Assembly: GCA_039707655.1 (NCBI GenBank)
Contig: CM077668.1
Span: 67,411,086-67,475,085 of the forward strand
Direction: 5' to 3'
DNA: 64,000 bases
From: Elymus sibiricus
Lineage: Eukaryota; Streptophyta; Magnoliopsida; Poales; Poaceae
Below are positions 33,252 through 45,719 of the stretch, in pieces. Below the pieces are notes generated by a model that was not told the DNA's origin, did not search any database, and saw only the letters and a program-made list of their open reading frames with translations. Every line of letters begins with the position of its first letter. The first letter of the stretch is position 1. Both the position numbers and the translations under genes were made by a program.

Positions 33252-35214
33252 TCAGGCAGGCCATATGGCAACCTCGGAGTACCCGTCCTCGGTGGCGCAC
33301 GCCCTGAACATCCCCGTCGTGTTGTACGCCATGGTCACCTCCCCGGCGGCCGACACGGCCACCAGCCCCACGGAGCCCCGGGGCACGCCCGCCACGACGC
33401 GCGCGGCGGCCTCCTCCAGCGGGAGGCCCCGGTGCTCCATCACCGCCACCACGTCGCGCGCCACGGTGTGCCTGATGATGTCCTCCCCCTTGCCCGTGGT
33501 GGACACGGCGCAGAGAGCGTTGGCGTAGGTGCCGGCGCCGATGACCGGGGTGTCGCCGATCCTGCCGGCCATCTTGTTCACCAGCCCGCCCGTGGACGTC
33601 GCCGACGCCAGGCTGCCTGAGGCGTCGACGGCCACGCAGCCCACCGTGCCGGACCGGCTGTTGTCGTCGTCGTTGGGAGCGCTGATTGGCTGGGTGTAGT
33701 TGTACTGGGTGTAGTCGATCTGAGAAGGAAGCAGCAGAAACCAGAAAGGTTGCAAGAATTAGCAACTGACTGAATGAACTAGTTAATGATCTTGCTGGAC
33801 AAAAACAAACCTGATACTAATTCTTTTTTAATATGATTTTTATTCAAACAAATGTGAAACTGAACGTTTCTGATTTGGTTATCGATATCTGAACGAGGCA
33901 ACAATGAATCAGGAGCTAGCAGCTCTATCCACTTCGTGATGAATTAATGTTCAGCATTTTTTTAACGTATGGATTTCTTTTTACAGAAGGAACAGAGCAG
34001 TAGTATGACAGAGTATGCAGGGCATTCTGAATCTACAACATGTGTGACAGTTAAACGGTCGTGATTAACACATGATCAACTTGCCGACATCAATAGCGGC
34101 CTTATATATATTCCAGGTCATGTGCAAGGTGAGTCACTCGAGGCCTGAACATATATACAGAGGATATGGACATATGGTACATTTTGTTTGTTTCAAGTGG
34201 GAAGGATATGATATCTAAATGAACTAGAAAGCTGTGTGACAGACAGTGGTATATACCTGCACCCTGTTGGCCTCTTTGGCGTTTTTGAGCCTCTCAATGT
34301 TTTCCTCTGTAATGAAATGGCTTTGATCCCTAGTCTCCACACCCTGAGAACACACACAGATGGTTTTCACTTTCAGTTTCAGAAATATTTCGGCAACAAC
34401 TGAAATCATCGAAATTCAATGAATTTCAGTAATTTCGATTTGCATTACGGCCAAAGGGCTGAAACATTCGCTGGGATTTAACCAAATTGTTTAGAACTTT
34501 TGAATAATATTTGAATTCTTGTGCACTACTTTAATTTGCTGAAATACTTTGGCCAGAAGGTAAATATTTCAATGCCTACTGATGAAACTACTACTGAAAT
34601 TCAGTGGATTTCATCGAAATCCTAGAAAAAATGAAAACCACACACGAGATAATTTAGATGAACTATCACAAAATCTTCTTGGATAAACAACTTGTTTGAT
34701 TATGAAAAATAATCAAACCTGGTCCCTGGCGAAGGCCTCTGCCCCCTCAAAGGCGAGGTAGATGTGGGGTGTCTTGTCCATGACGAGCCTGGCGAGCGAG
34801 ATGGGGTTGACGACGGTGGAGAGCCCGGAGACGGCGCCGCACCGCATGTCGGTGCCGTCCATTATGGAGGCCTCCATCTCCACCGTGCCGTCGGTCGTCA
34901 GCACCGACCCCTTGCCGGCGTTGAAGTGCGGGCAGTCCTCCAGCTCCCTCACCTGCGTTCGTGCGTGCGTACGCGTGGCCCAAAGATCGGTCGAGCACTT
35001 GCATCGACGCACTAGAAGATGGAGAAAGAAAGAGAGGAGACGGGATGCGTACGACGAGCTCGACGACGTCGAGGGCGGAGCGGCCGGCCCGGAGCGCGGC
35101 GGCGCCGAGGTCGAGGCAGCGGCGGAGCGTGGCGAGGCGGGGCTCCCTGCGCTCCGGCGGCAGCGTGCGCGGGATGTCCCCGGCGCCGCCGTGCAGCGCG
35201 ATCGCCCACCCCAT
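33252..35214 (-). CDS. Isoaspartyl peptidase/L-asparaginase, plant type
   Basis: An Ntn-hydrolase that hydrolyses asparagine and beta-aspartyl dipeptides; it is important for nitrogen remobilisation in plants. Exons on the minus strand: 35214-35053, 34952-34719, 34343-34257 and 33719-33252, all in phase, total 316 residues, the usual length. It begins [15 protein letters not shown] (the family's HGGAG), followed by [28 protein letters not shown] and TEENIERLK. The autocleavage site is [12 protein letters not shown], making Thr186 the nucleophile of the beta subunit. [15 protein letters not shown] and GYSEVAIWP follow. All splice sites are GT-AG and nothing is damaged. Whether it is the K+-dependent or -independent type cannot be told from this reading. 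Confidence 0.95.
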
Positions 35215-35307
35215 CGACGGATCAGCTCCTGCTACCAGCTCGATCGTCCAGCCACCTGCCCCACCTATCAGCGAGCCACACACGGCCGTCATATACGCTG
35301 CAGGCAC

Positions 35308-35326
35308 GTCACGTACGTCAGCCGCG
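35308..35326. promoter_or_regulatory. Cluster of ACGT-core motifs upstream of the asparaginase gene
   Basis: The plus strand reads gcacgtcacgtacgtcagc, holding three ACGT cores, including CACGTCA and TGACG-type bZIP sites, about 95-115 nt before the ATG on the minus strand. A GTATATGAC just downstream could act as a weak TATA. bZIP control is inferred from motif type only. Confidence 0.45.
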
Positions 35327-35359
35327 GCGCAGCCACCAACCAGTGGTCATGTGATACGT

Positions 35360-37058
35360 GATGGTCCCGCGCGAGTCGAGTGCGCGACGCAACAACCCCA
35401 TCGATCCGGCAACAGGCTGCGTCAGCTGCAGCGCTGGACGGCAGATTGGCAATGGCGTCGTCAGTGACCCAGTGTTCAGACGTCTGCCATCAGTCGTCAC
35501 GCCGGGCACATGGACCGAATGGGCGCCACCAACTGCAATTAGATTAAGCCGCATCCCTAAATTGTTCAGGGCATATCCAATCATGGAACACCAAACGGAC
35601 TTCATCAAATGTTTGGACGCGTTTACGGACATTCGGGCAGGAGCCGGCTATCCAATACTACCCTCAAAATCCCTTATTCGATGAGAAGAGGAGAGAGAAG
35701 GGAGGAAAGGAAAAAGTGTGTTTGTAATGGGAGTATGAAGCTGAATTGGCCATGTCCCCTTACCTCCCCTCAATTTGATTAAAGTTTGTGGGATTTTGAA
35801 CTGCTCAGACATACTTCCTCCGTCCCATAATACTATAAGAGAGCCGCCCTAGATGACTATTTTTTTTGTCCAGCGGACATTTAGGGGCGAATTGTTGATC
35901 CGTGTTGGAGATGCCCATAGGATGACTACAAACTGCAACCATTTTTCTTACAAGTTGCAATTGGACTAAGCTGCATGACTAACTTTTGTAAGACGTCTGC
36001 CTGCCTGCAGTCACAAACATTTTGTTTTAGGGACCTGCCTTGGCTTCACTCGTGGGTCGCTGCAGATACTTTTGCAGGTTGCAACTGGATTAAACTCAAT
36101 GATTATACTTTTGAGCAGATGGGTCCCTCAAGGCATGCGCTGCGATGCGGGCCAATTAACTTTGCTTTTCATCCCATCAAGCAACGGAACACATGCCATC
36201 AGCCACAATATCAGAATGAAAGCAAAGGACCAACTCAAAAAAGCAAGGAAATTCGAAAAAAATAGGAACACTACCCCATCGATTTGGCCATCGGCGACCC
36301 TCGTCCCACAACCCCGTTCCTCGACTCGTTTGATCCAGGTTTCTGGCAACGAGAGACCCACGCGTCGATCATTCTTTTGGTGGACCTTCAATAACTATGG
36401 TCAAACTCCTAATCAGAACAAAATCTGACATTATTTTTAGTATAACAAGGTTCTACCACATATCAGAGAGGCTATCAAAAATCCCTCAAAAAAAAAGAGA
36501 GGCTATCAAAAATATCTTCCCTGTTCCAGACACAGACACAGATGGTAAAGCACTATCAATCTGGGCACACTCTTTATCCCCCCAGCAAAAGGACTGAGCC
36601 ACAGCTTGCAATTTTATCACTGATAAGCTTAAAGCCAAAATTCCCAAGCTACAAGGATGAGACTTACCCTCATAAACTCTGCTTTTTGCCTCTATCCCAG
36701 AAGAGGCGAGGTGGCACTGGCCAGTAATAAACCGTTTAGCCGAGGGTCACTTGGTTTCGTTCCGAATTTAAATGATCATCAAACGATGCGAAAAGCATAA
36801 AGAAAAGAGTGCTTTTTTTCATGTAGAAAATAACGAGTACATCAGTTTTATTCAAATTTCGTAACAACAATGTAACTGAGAAGCGCCACACATATTACGA
36901 AAATCGATTGCCGTGATCTCCCTCACATTCAACATCAAAACAACCCAGCAGGCAGCAAGAACTGCCTTGTTATGTTTTTCCAGGGGCAGACAAATCCATG
37001 ATGCTTTGAGTGCCAACTAGGGTAGTGATAGATAACTGTACCAAAATCCGAGCTGCTG
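35360..37058. other. Intergenic region, no gene supported
   Basis: Between the divergent flank of the asparaginase gene and the 3' end of the F-box gene I see no exon. A solitary Stowaway-like end (ttcctccgtcccataatact) lies at about 35815, and tccgtgttggagatgcc-type sequence at 35902. The last ~200 bases are probably the 3' UTR of the F-box gene. Confidence 0.45.
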
Positions 37059-40000
37059 CTAGCTGTGCACCTTGAAGCAACTCAACAGCGGGAACAACTG
37101 GATCAGGTCGTCCCGGCTCCTCTTCTGCCAAACAAGTGAACTCATCAATCAAACAATTAATTTGCAGAACTGATGCAGTAAAAAGTGATAACTCAAGACT
37201 ACAGAGCCTAATAAATATTGAAGGATAAGTTTCGAGTCCTCACCTTAATACCAATACACCCATTTACATCCAGAGTCGTGAGACTATTTGAGCAAGATTT
37301 TGACAAAGCCTCCAAACAGGCATCAGTTACTCCAAGTATTCCAAATAAACTACATAAACAAAACAGAATGTGCATAAGCCGCAATGAATGCACTATCTTT
37401 AGAACAAAATTACGACATTACCTTAGTAGTTCAAGGGACCGACAACCTTGTGCGATAGCTACCACCCCAACATCAGTAACACGTACGCACCTGTGAGCAG
37501 TGATTTCAGAGATAAATCACAGCAAGCTCAATTATTAATTTATTTAGAGAACAGTACAGTTTGCTCTTTTATTACCAAGATAAATTGAGATATGTCAAAC
37601 TTCCGCATCTTGATATACTGCTAAGACCGTCATCAGTTAGGTTCTGGGAACCCTGAGTTAGTGAACAAAATAGTTTGATAGTTCAAACTTCAAAGTAGAT
37701 TTAATAAATAGTTACCTGGGCCCCACATAAGTCTAGAAATGTGAGGTTGGCTAAATATCCAATTTTTGTATAAGCCTTGTCGGTAAAACTGCATGATGTG
37801 AAGTAGATTGTTAGATGCTCAAGTTCACTGCAACACAGAATTATCTATCTTGGATATTTTCAATATTACCTTGAAAGGGCATACATGTTCAAGCTTTCAA
37901 GAGCAGAGCATTTCTCAAGAACTTTTTGCAATGCATCATCAGTCAACTTAATGCACCTATAAATTCAACACACAGGATATTTAGGTGTGCAAATTCTGTT
38001 TCCTGCCCAAGCTCGACAAGGTTGTAGAACATTAAAGATCCCAGTGAACACTAGATGAATGTTCAGAATGAAATGACAAATGTCGTCCTGGCATCCAAGG
38101 TTTTTGAGTCGCCGAGTCAAGCCAAGTCGCCGAGGCTGCGGCTAGTGGCTTGCTGGCTTGAGTCAGTGACTTGGCTTGATTAGTCGCCCCAAGTCGCCAT
38201 GGCACAACAGTACATAGAGCAGCAGAGCACATAGATATACAGCAGCAGCAGAGCACATATACAGCAGAGAAAATATACTACATCTAAGCAGAGCACATAT
38301 AGAGCCCACCCTGCGCTCTCTTTCATATACTACATCTAAGCAGAGCACATATAGAGCCCACCCTACGCTCTCTTTCCTTCGGTCCTCCTCCTTCCCCAGT
38401 CCCCACAATTCCAGCAGGGCAGCAGCAGCAGCAGCAGAGCAAAGAGAGGCAGAGGGGGCGACGAGCCATACCGCTGGCGCAGGCGCAGGAGAAGATGGAG
38501 GCTGAGGCGGAGGAGGCTCGTGGGGGCACGTCACCGGCGGAGGAGGCTCGTGGGGGCGCGTCACCGGCGGATCTGGAGGGGGCGCGTCGCCGGCGGCCGA
38601 CGATCTGGAGTCCTAGCCTCCTAGGTCAGTGAACCCGCGCGCCTCTGCTTTTCCCTCCCTTTCCCTCTCTCTCTCTGTAACCCGCGCGCCTCTGGCGGTC
38701 TGGCCCTCTATTTATCCCCCCGCCAAAAAATTTCTGGCAGGTGGCCCGCGCGGAGCAAGCCACGCGACCGGCGGCTACTAGCCGCCGACTAATCGCGCCA
38801 AGTCGCCGGCGAGCCAGCGAGTCGCGCGACTCGCTCCCTGAGTCAAGTCGCCTGCGCGAGCCAGCCACGCCGCGACGACTTGGCGATTAGTCGGCGACTC
38901 AAAAACCTTGCTGGCATCTAATCGTTGCTGAAACTACTTCAGTTTTTGAAAATGGAAATCAGGGGCCAATCCCATTACTCAAAAAAAAAAAAAATTCTAA
39001 TCGTACCTGGTTATGTCCAACTTCTGTAGTCCTTGATAATTATCGGCAACTAGCTGTATTCCTCTATCTGAGATATTCTGTGTACATGTAATATATATCC
39101 AATCAGTGGGATAAAAAGCCACGAGAAAGTAGAGCTGGACATGTAAGATGCAATCTACTAATGCTTCATTATCACCCTGTTATGCTCAGCCCAACACTCC
39201 CAGTCAAGATGGGTGATAGATAGATATCGTTCCCATCTTTTGTTACAAGCTAAATTATGTTCCTTGACTCCAAAACCCTTAGTTAGACCATCTGCTACTT
39301 GATTCCCTGATATTACATGATTTAGTTGAATTATACCATCATATAACTTTTCCTTAATAAATAAAGGATCTATCTCCACATACTTGGTTCTGTCGTGTTG
39401 GATCGGGTTACTGGTTATGCTTACAGCTGATTTATTATTACACCACACCTTCAAAGGACCTTTTCCCAGCACCTTCATTCTGATAGAGGATTTCTACCCA
39501 TAATATTTCACTAAGTCCTAGTGACATAGCTCTATACTCTGCTTTGGCTGTTGATTTGGGCACAACTAATTGCTGCTTGCTTCGCCATGACACCATGTTT
39601 CCCTCCAACCAATGCACAATAGCCTAAAGCTGATCTTCTGTCATCAAGACAACTCACCCAATCGGCATCGCTATAACCATCCATATTAAGATGGCCATTC
39701 TTCTTAAACCCCTTCCCAGGACTGCCTTTTAGATACCGCAAAATAGGCTATACTGCATCCATATGTCCACTCCTAGGATCAAGCATGTATCTGCCTACCA
39801 CACTTGCAGCATAGGCAATGCCAGATCTTATATGCCTTGAGTATAGGAGTCCCCCAACAAATCTGGAATCTCTTAGTACATTCTAAGAGATTTGCAGATT
39901 CCAAGGTAGATTCTATAGTTCCAAACAACAAGTAAGCATGAAACAGGAATGTAAATATGTCCACCTGATTCAAGTAAAAGAAGATTAATGTTGCAGATTC

Positions 40001-41508
40001 CAATAAAAATGCGATAAACAGAGCACCACCTATATATATCGAGTATTGATTCAGCATCATGCTTTTTTGGAGATTGATATAGCAAAAAAAATTTATAGAA
40101 GAAGATCAGGGGTCCCCCCCCAGTTCCATTGCTTGAATGAAACCAGATGCTATAGCAAAAAAATATAACAACATAAATTTAGAATCAACTGCTTAGCCTG
40201 GCACAACCATAGACAGGCTCATTGTTAGATAAACTGGAAACATTGTCAGCTGACAAAACATGGTACAGTAACAATACCTTACAGCCACTCAGATTCAAGT
40301 CGATTATCTGCTTGCAGTTCTTCACAATGTGTCCAATGCTTGCGTCTGTCAATCTGACCACCCACCAAAAGTCCCATGATTAGAAGTGCAAGTTATGTAA
40401 AGTAAAAGGAAACCTACAGCGAGTGATGTACCCAACAATCCAATAGATCGACAGGGCCCGAAGATTAGGACAAAGACTGGTGGCAGCTTCAATTCCTGTA
40501 TCAGAGACCTTCTGGCATGCATTTAGGTTCAGGAATTCCAACTCTTCTAGTAAGATAGCACCCTGTAAATAATCGCATGTTAAACCAGCTGCAGCTTCTA
40601 GTCATAGAGTACTCCCTCCGTCCCATAATCTAAGAGCGTTTTTGACACTAGTGTAGTGTCAAAAACGCTCTCTAGTGTCAAAAACGCTCTTATATTATGG
40701 GACGGAGGGAGTAGAAATTATCTACAAGGTACAAAGCAGAGAAAATTTCACCGTTTCTTTCAGATGGAGAAAATGCCGGTCCTCAATATCTTGAGAAAAT
40801 TCAAGGTTCACGACTTTGAGATGACGATACCTTGCCTAAACAAGAATGGAACAGCAGCCCATGTCACAAAATAGCTAGTCAGATCAGACAGGAATAAAAT
40901 TTGGAATTGTAATAGTATACTACAGCGTGTACAACAAAAGTTGCTTGGTGTTATGCTCACTAAAGATAAAAGGAATGGCCATAGAAATAGAATGAAATGT
41001 TATCCAGAAGACATGGAAATGGGATTAGTATGATGATTACCAGCGAAAGGGCTGAAATGAGTCGCTCACCAGCTTTCTTCATCTCATGCAGATCGAGTAC
41101 CTGATAAGTACTAATTTGGTAAGAGAGACATTTGTGCATTCATAGACTAAAGAATTATACTGAATCGAGAAATCATGCGTCAAGCAGCATCAAATAAACT
41201 CCTGCTAGAGCTTTTTTTTCCGCCCTATTCGGGAGCGCGCGGCGAAGGGGAGATGGCTAACTATAAACCCATCCGAGAGAAAGCGCAGCAGGAGGAGATG
41301 ATAGCCGAGGAGGGTGCAGGCGGGCGGCTGGATGTGATGCGATACGCACCTCCCAGAGCTTGGGGTTGGCGGCGAGGGCGCGGTGGCACCAGGGGCTGAC
41401 GGAGAGCAGGGCGCAGGCGTCGCGCTGGGGGAGCCGCGGGCTCACCAGCTCCATCACCCGGGGGACGGTCTCCCGGCACCACGCCTCGTCGGCCGCCGCC
41501 GCCGCCAT
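37059..41508 (-). CDS. F-box/leucine-rich-repeat protein (SKP1-cullin-F-box substrate receptor)
   Basis: A likely substrate receptor of an SCF ubiquitin ligase. Twelve exons on the minus strand: 41508-41350, 41100-41041, 40835-40752, 40562-40432, 40353-40278, 39077-39007, 37956-37870, 37788-37716, 37643-37576, 37490-37422, 37349-37244 and 37124-37059 (TAG). All have GT-AG borders and consistent phases, giving 349 residues. The N-terminus has a degenerate F-box (VSPRLPQRDACALLSVSPWCHRAL, residues ~22-45). From about residue 75 there are regular cysteine-type LRRs, for example LNLNACQKVSDTGI, LNLSGCKNISDRGI, DITRCIKLTDDAL, LDLCGAQNLTDDGL and LNLSWCVRVTDVGV. It ends LLSCFKVHS. At exon 9, acceptor 37643 was chosen over one nine bases upstream because it gives GAQNLTDDG. 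Its introns host three transposons. Confidence 0.93.
38096..38910. mobile_element. Non-autonomous hAT element in an F-box gene intron
   Basis: An 815-bp insertion between exons 6 and 7. The terminal inverted repeats begin CAAGGTTTTTGAGTCGCCGA on both sides, and perfect 8-bp duplications ctggcatc flank it (38088-38095 and 38911-38918), diagnostic of hAT. The interior is GC-rich, with many agtcgcc words and two small tandem duplications: about 52 bp at 38275-38378, and a cacgtcaccggcggaggagg-type repeat at about 38525-38570. No transposase is present. Confidence 0.93.
39150..39840 (-). mobile_element. Ty1/copia retrotransposon fragment in an intron
   Basis: In the same direction as the host gene, broken frames read GYSDADWVSCLDDRRSALGY and then VWCNNKSAVSITSNPIQHDR, KYVEIDPLFIKEKL and GNQVADGLTKGF. 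These are the reverse-transcriptase end and RNase H of a copia polyprotein. Stops and frameshifts are present and no LTR was seen, so it is a dead fragment in intron 5 of the F-box gene. Confidence 0.9.
40612..40711. mobile_element. Stowaway MITE with an internal arm duplication
   Basis: A 100-bp element ctccctccgtcccataat...attatgggacggagggag between TA dinucleotides (40610-40611 and 40712-40713). The right arm carries two copies of gtgtcaaaaacgctct, so the palindrome is asymmetric. It lies in intron 3 of the F-box gene. Confidence 0.93.
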
Positions 41509-41738
41509 CGCCGAGGTTCGCTGCGGCTGCGGGGAGGGCGTGATTTTTTATTTCTTTTTTCTTTAGATAGAAAGACTGGGCAGGCAAATTTCTCCTTGCC
41601 CGAAACGCGAGGCACGAGAGGCCCACGAAGGATTTACGTCCACACTCGGGCCTTCCGCACATGGCTTTAGATCAGGCCCGGACCAAAAGCGCTGTTAGAG
41701 AAGCCCGTTCCCCGCCCAGTTTGCTTCTTTAATCAGCC

Positions 41739-41744
41739 CACGTG
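41739..41744. promoter_or_regulatory. G-box in the upstream region of the F-box gene
   Basis: The palindromic CACGTG core, inside gcccacgtggc, lies about 230 bp before the ATG of the minus-strand F-box gene. GGCCC/GGGCC words (site-II-like) occur between it and the ATG. No TATA box is evident. Confidence 0.4.
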
Positions 41745-41749
41745 GCTTA

Positions 41750-43860
41750 GCCACCGTTAACCTACTAGTCGCACAAAAAAAAAAAAAAAACACTTGATGT
41801 GGACACGGACGGCTCTGGCTGGTCGGGTGCGACTATAACCCCCCCCCCCCCCCCCCCCCACCCCCCCACACACACACCTTCCCCTCCCCCCTCGCCCCGG
41901 CACACACATAGTGCTCCCCGGTCACCCACTCTCTTCATCGCCATGCGTAGTGGCCTCGTTCCGGCAGTGGTTATGTAGATTTCTCCTGTCTTTTTCAGCT
42001 TGTTCGATTTTTCTTCTGCTACAGGAGTTCGTATGTAATTATTTGCAGACGGTCTGGACATGCATAGATACCCAGACATGATCCTGACTGGTATAATGTT
42101 AGGAAGTGTGCAGGGGGCCGTTGCCCCCGCCCAACAAAAAACAGGACCGGTCCGCGCATCAGGAATTACTATCGTGCGCTGCGGTGGATCAGAAGCGTGC
42201 GCGGCGGTGGATCAGAAGCATCTGACCGCACTGAAATCTCTAGATGGGGCGACGGAGTTAACTGAAATCTGCATGCAGATCCAGATGGCTAGACAAACTG
42301 ATAGTAGTTTCTTTGATGTCTTCCACCATTGGAGGGCAACGACGATCAAGAAGTGAAGTGATATAAGATATCCACCTCCTCCCTCAACGGTGAGAGCCAA
42401 GCGGCAACTCCGATGGTCGCCATTGATTTCCTCAGCATATGACGGCGCACGGCCAATTGGTGACTGACGTACGACTGCAATATAGTTGCTTGCACAACTT
42501 CATGGATGAGAACATGACCAGAACATTCATGGAAGGCCAACGCCCATGATGTATATGACTCGAATCACGTTTGCATGCATTATGTATGTACGAGGCCAGA
42601 CCATATATTTCATACCAGATGGATCAATTCGAAGTATATAATTAAATAAATATACTCTGTCCGGAATAAAGGATGTATATTTTCATACTTTTTTTTTGTT
42701 CAAAGATGGTTTGACGGAGGCTAACATATACACCACCCTCACCGGCCGGCCGGCCACGCACATATACGCTCTTTCATGATATAGTCCAAGATCAATACTA
42801 CATACTTGCATTCTGAAATACCATATACTCCATACTTTCCTAAAAAAATAAATACTCCATACTATCTATCTATACCTCCATACTATCTATCTATACCTCG
42901 TCAGATGGATTATAGAGACGCCGGCATTCATAGCTACGAATATAACTTTACACAAACACGTAGCGTGGAATTAGATGAGGTATCCGAAACAAATAAAATA
43001 GTATAAGCGGGACAATAGCTACATAAGATCATCTTATGTGCCACCATAAGCATACCTTTATCCAAAAATCCAAAGGTACCAATGTGCATGCTCTATAAAG
43101 GATTTTCACATCTCTTTTTTTTGTGTGCGTATATATAAAAGAAGTGGAATTTTTTTTTTGGAGATTGTGTTATTGCAAAAAAAAAAAGAGCTATTATGCA
43201 TAATTTGTTTTTCTAGATAATATGGTGCTTCTTTTACTAAAATGTTGCACTTAAAACAAGTAAATGTCTGACAGTTTGCCCATAATAAAGCAGCCCTAGC
43301 GACGTAATCGAAAGCTTGTGATTGTGTGAGCATCGAAGGCAGTGGGCATGCAAGCTTCTGATAGAAGATTTGGAGCACTAGCAAGCAGGTAGCCCTTGAT
43401 TGAGTCGTCGGGTGCTGGGGGGTTGGGGATCAACCAACGAACTCAACCAATGCATTTTCTCTTCAAAAATGAATTTGCAACCTCTTGGCCGTTAAAACTA
43501 ATAATATAAAATAAAAGTTGTTCAATCAAATTAATTTACTCGGAGTCATACTCCCGTCTTAAGCTCACGCCACGATCCTCAGATGATATCTTTTTTGTCT
43601 ACCGACCATTCTTTCATGACATAGTTGCTCGACCCGGCCAACCTTGATTGATAAAAATCATTCTTTTCTCCCGTTGCAACGCACAGGCATTTGTGATAGT
43701 ACATACTCATATTTTGAGTCTGCATGCGCCGACAATTATGGAAATATCACTACATACTCATTGAACGCCGGCGGCGCATTGCACTCACGTGTATGATATA
43801 CTCCAAACTATTTATTTTCTGCATGGATGATATACTACATACTACTTAGACTAAAAATAC
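41750..43860. other. Intergenic region, no gene supported
   Basis: It contains an A tract (41774-41790), a 21-base C run (41839-41859) with CA-rich flank, a small tandem duplication of gtgcgcggcggtggatcagaag near 42178-42220, and a ctccatactatctatctatac duplication near 42853-42900. The CCCGTTGCAACGCAC motif recurs at 43671. No exon was found. Confidence 0.5.
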
Positions 43861-43869
43861 ATATGTTAA

Positions 43870-44297
43870 TACTCCATACTCCAATATACTCACGTGTATG
43901 AGAGTAGTATGTACTTTCCATACTTCAAAATAGAAGTATACTACATACTCAGTAATTATATATTAATACTCCATTCTGCAATATACTATTTCCTCCGTCC
44001 AAGAATAAGTGTCTTAACTTTAGTATAACTTGTACTAAAACTAGTACAAAATGAAGACACTTATTTTGGGACAGAGGGAGTACCTTTTTGGGTAGTATTT
44101 GTATGCTAAGATATTTCATGTAAAATATGTCAATACTCCATTCCCTAGAAAAAAGAGAGTAGTATGTACGCTCCATACTTCAAAAAAGAAGTATACGACA
44201 CTCCATTAATTATATGTTAATACTCCATACTCGAATATACTACCTTTTTGGGGTATTTTTGTACGCTAAGATATTTCATGTAAAATATGTCAATACA
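43870..44297. repeat. Tandem duplication of a ~157-bp unit, first copy split by a MITE
   Basis: The order gagagtagtatgtac, tccatacttcaaaa, gaagtata and ttaatactccat, followed by a ctttttgg...gtat stretch and aagatatttcatgtaaaata, occurs twice. In the first copy the Stowaway at 43986-44080 sits between the atatacta and ctttttgg parts; the second copy has these parts adjacent. Confidence 0.75.
43986..44080. mobile_element. Stowaway MITE
   Basis: The ends read cctccgtccaagaataagtg and cacttattttgggacagagg with a final gag, flanked by TA. The inner arms tagtataacttgtac and gtactaaaactagtac are typical. The tandem sister copy at about 44240 lacks the insert and serves as an empty site. Confidence 0.85.
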
Positions 44298-44777
44298 ATA
44301 CAGGAATATACTCCAAGTGGTTTTAAAAACAGTATATATTCTTTACTTATATTGTCTGCAAAAATTTCGGATGTCTGAGAAACTTTTGAAAATTGCACGG
44401 TTCACGCCTGATTTTGTCTTTTTTGCCACGAGCTCCTCGAATGTCCAAAGTTCACAAAATTTTGCACGGAGTTCACGCACAGGAGCATCTTGCACCACAA
44501 AAAAAATTGGAATTTTTTGAAGTTTTTTTCTTTTTCAAATCAAGGACCTGTTCATGGCCGGGCTCAGATGAGCCCGGGAGCCAAATCGCCGCGTCCCATG
44601 TTTCGTTTTTTCTGTAGATTAATCTGTTAGGGTATATTCAAGTCAAAGGCTTCGTTAAGGGATGGGAGTATGTACTCCTGGGAGTACGAAAGAGGAGTTC
44701 CTATATATCACATAACGTGATAGGTTTGAGTCCACCGAGCAACAATGTAATCACATACTACGATAAAAATAAGAGAG

Positions 44778-45719
44778 AAGTCTGAAATAAACCCTGATTT
44801 CGTACTCTTAGCCTGAATCAAACCGTGATCTTGCAATCCTTGAAATTGGCACCCTGTCCTTTCTGATCCCGGCCAATCCTGGCCGTTTTTCGCTCATACC
44901 TTGTTTGGACACTGGGTTTGATATGTGGCACGGGATCGAGGAGAAAGTGTCCACCAGCTAGACAGACTGTGGCTCCGACCCGACGACGGCTGTGCATATG
45001 TTTATGTGTTCCTTCAATTTATCTTTTGAATTTATACATGGTGTGTTCATCCACGGTGTCTTGTTTGTTGTGTCGTTGGCTAGTAACACGCTCGAGCCGG
45101 TCAGTTGTTGTTTTGTACGTCTCAGCATTGTCAGAGTAAGCGTCCGGCTCGGTGGATGCATCACCCTTGTGCCGCCACCTGATCTCCATCGCCATGGCCG
45201 GCACGTTGAGGCACGCCACGGCCCCCTTGTTCGGCCGGAACAGCAGGTAGTCCAGCGTGATGACGCCGTTTGAGCGCACGTAGTTATAGTACAGGTACAC
45301 ATTGAGCGTGTTCGGTGAGCCAGAATAATAAGTCGATTTTTGTTACTAAGTACGTGTTTACGTACGTGCAGTACTGTACGTGTGTACCCCAAAGCAATCG
45401 GCTACCTCACAGACTAGCACACCAAGACTGAATCAATTGACCTGCTTAGGTGGCCAGCTTCGTAACATGTACGTGCACGTGTTCGTGGCCGCGCCGCTTT
45501 GATTGTGTTGACGAAGAAAATGGAGATGGCATGTGGCCTTGAATAGTGGCAAGAGAAGTGAGTAATCCCGGCTGGGATTGTGCTTTTCCCGGCACGACAA
45601 ACAGGTTTAGGGCGAAGATTTACCGGGATTGATAAATACAAGGTGCTGATTTCAAGGATTAAAAGGTTAAGGTTCGATTCAGACATCGAGTACGGATTCA
45701 AGGTTTATTTTAGACTTTT
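44778..45719. mobile_element. Pack-MULE-like element with ~80-bp terminal inverted repeats
   Basis: The left end aagtctgaaataaaccctga continues through cgtactc, cctgaatc and aatccttgaaat to gcaccctgt. The right end, inverted, reads aagtctaaaataaaccttga and then the same landmarks in order. Long terminal inverted repeats and the absence of this ~940-bp block from the paralogous segment at 62.07 kb mark it as an insertion. The target duplication is unclear. The interior carries a protein-like minus-strand frame, listed separately. Confidence 0.7.
45095..45305 (-). pseudogene. Captured gene fragment inside the Pack-MULE-like element
   Basis: The minus-strand frame reads VYLYYNYVRSNGVITLDYL, LFRPNKGAVACLNVPAMAM and RWRHKGDASTEPDAYSDNA. 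It is GC-biased at third positions and unlike transposase. It looks like one exon of a cellular gene that I do not recognise; no start codon or complete frame is present. Confidence 0.4.

Noticed and set aside
33432..33620. Plus-strand ORFs opposite the asparaginase last exon
   Set aside because: They are antisense shadows of a GC3-rich exon.
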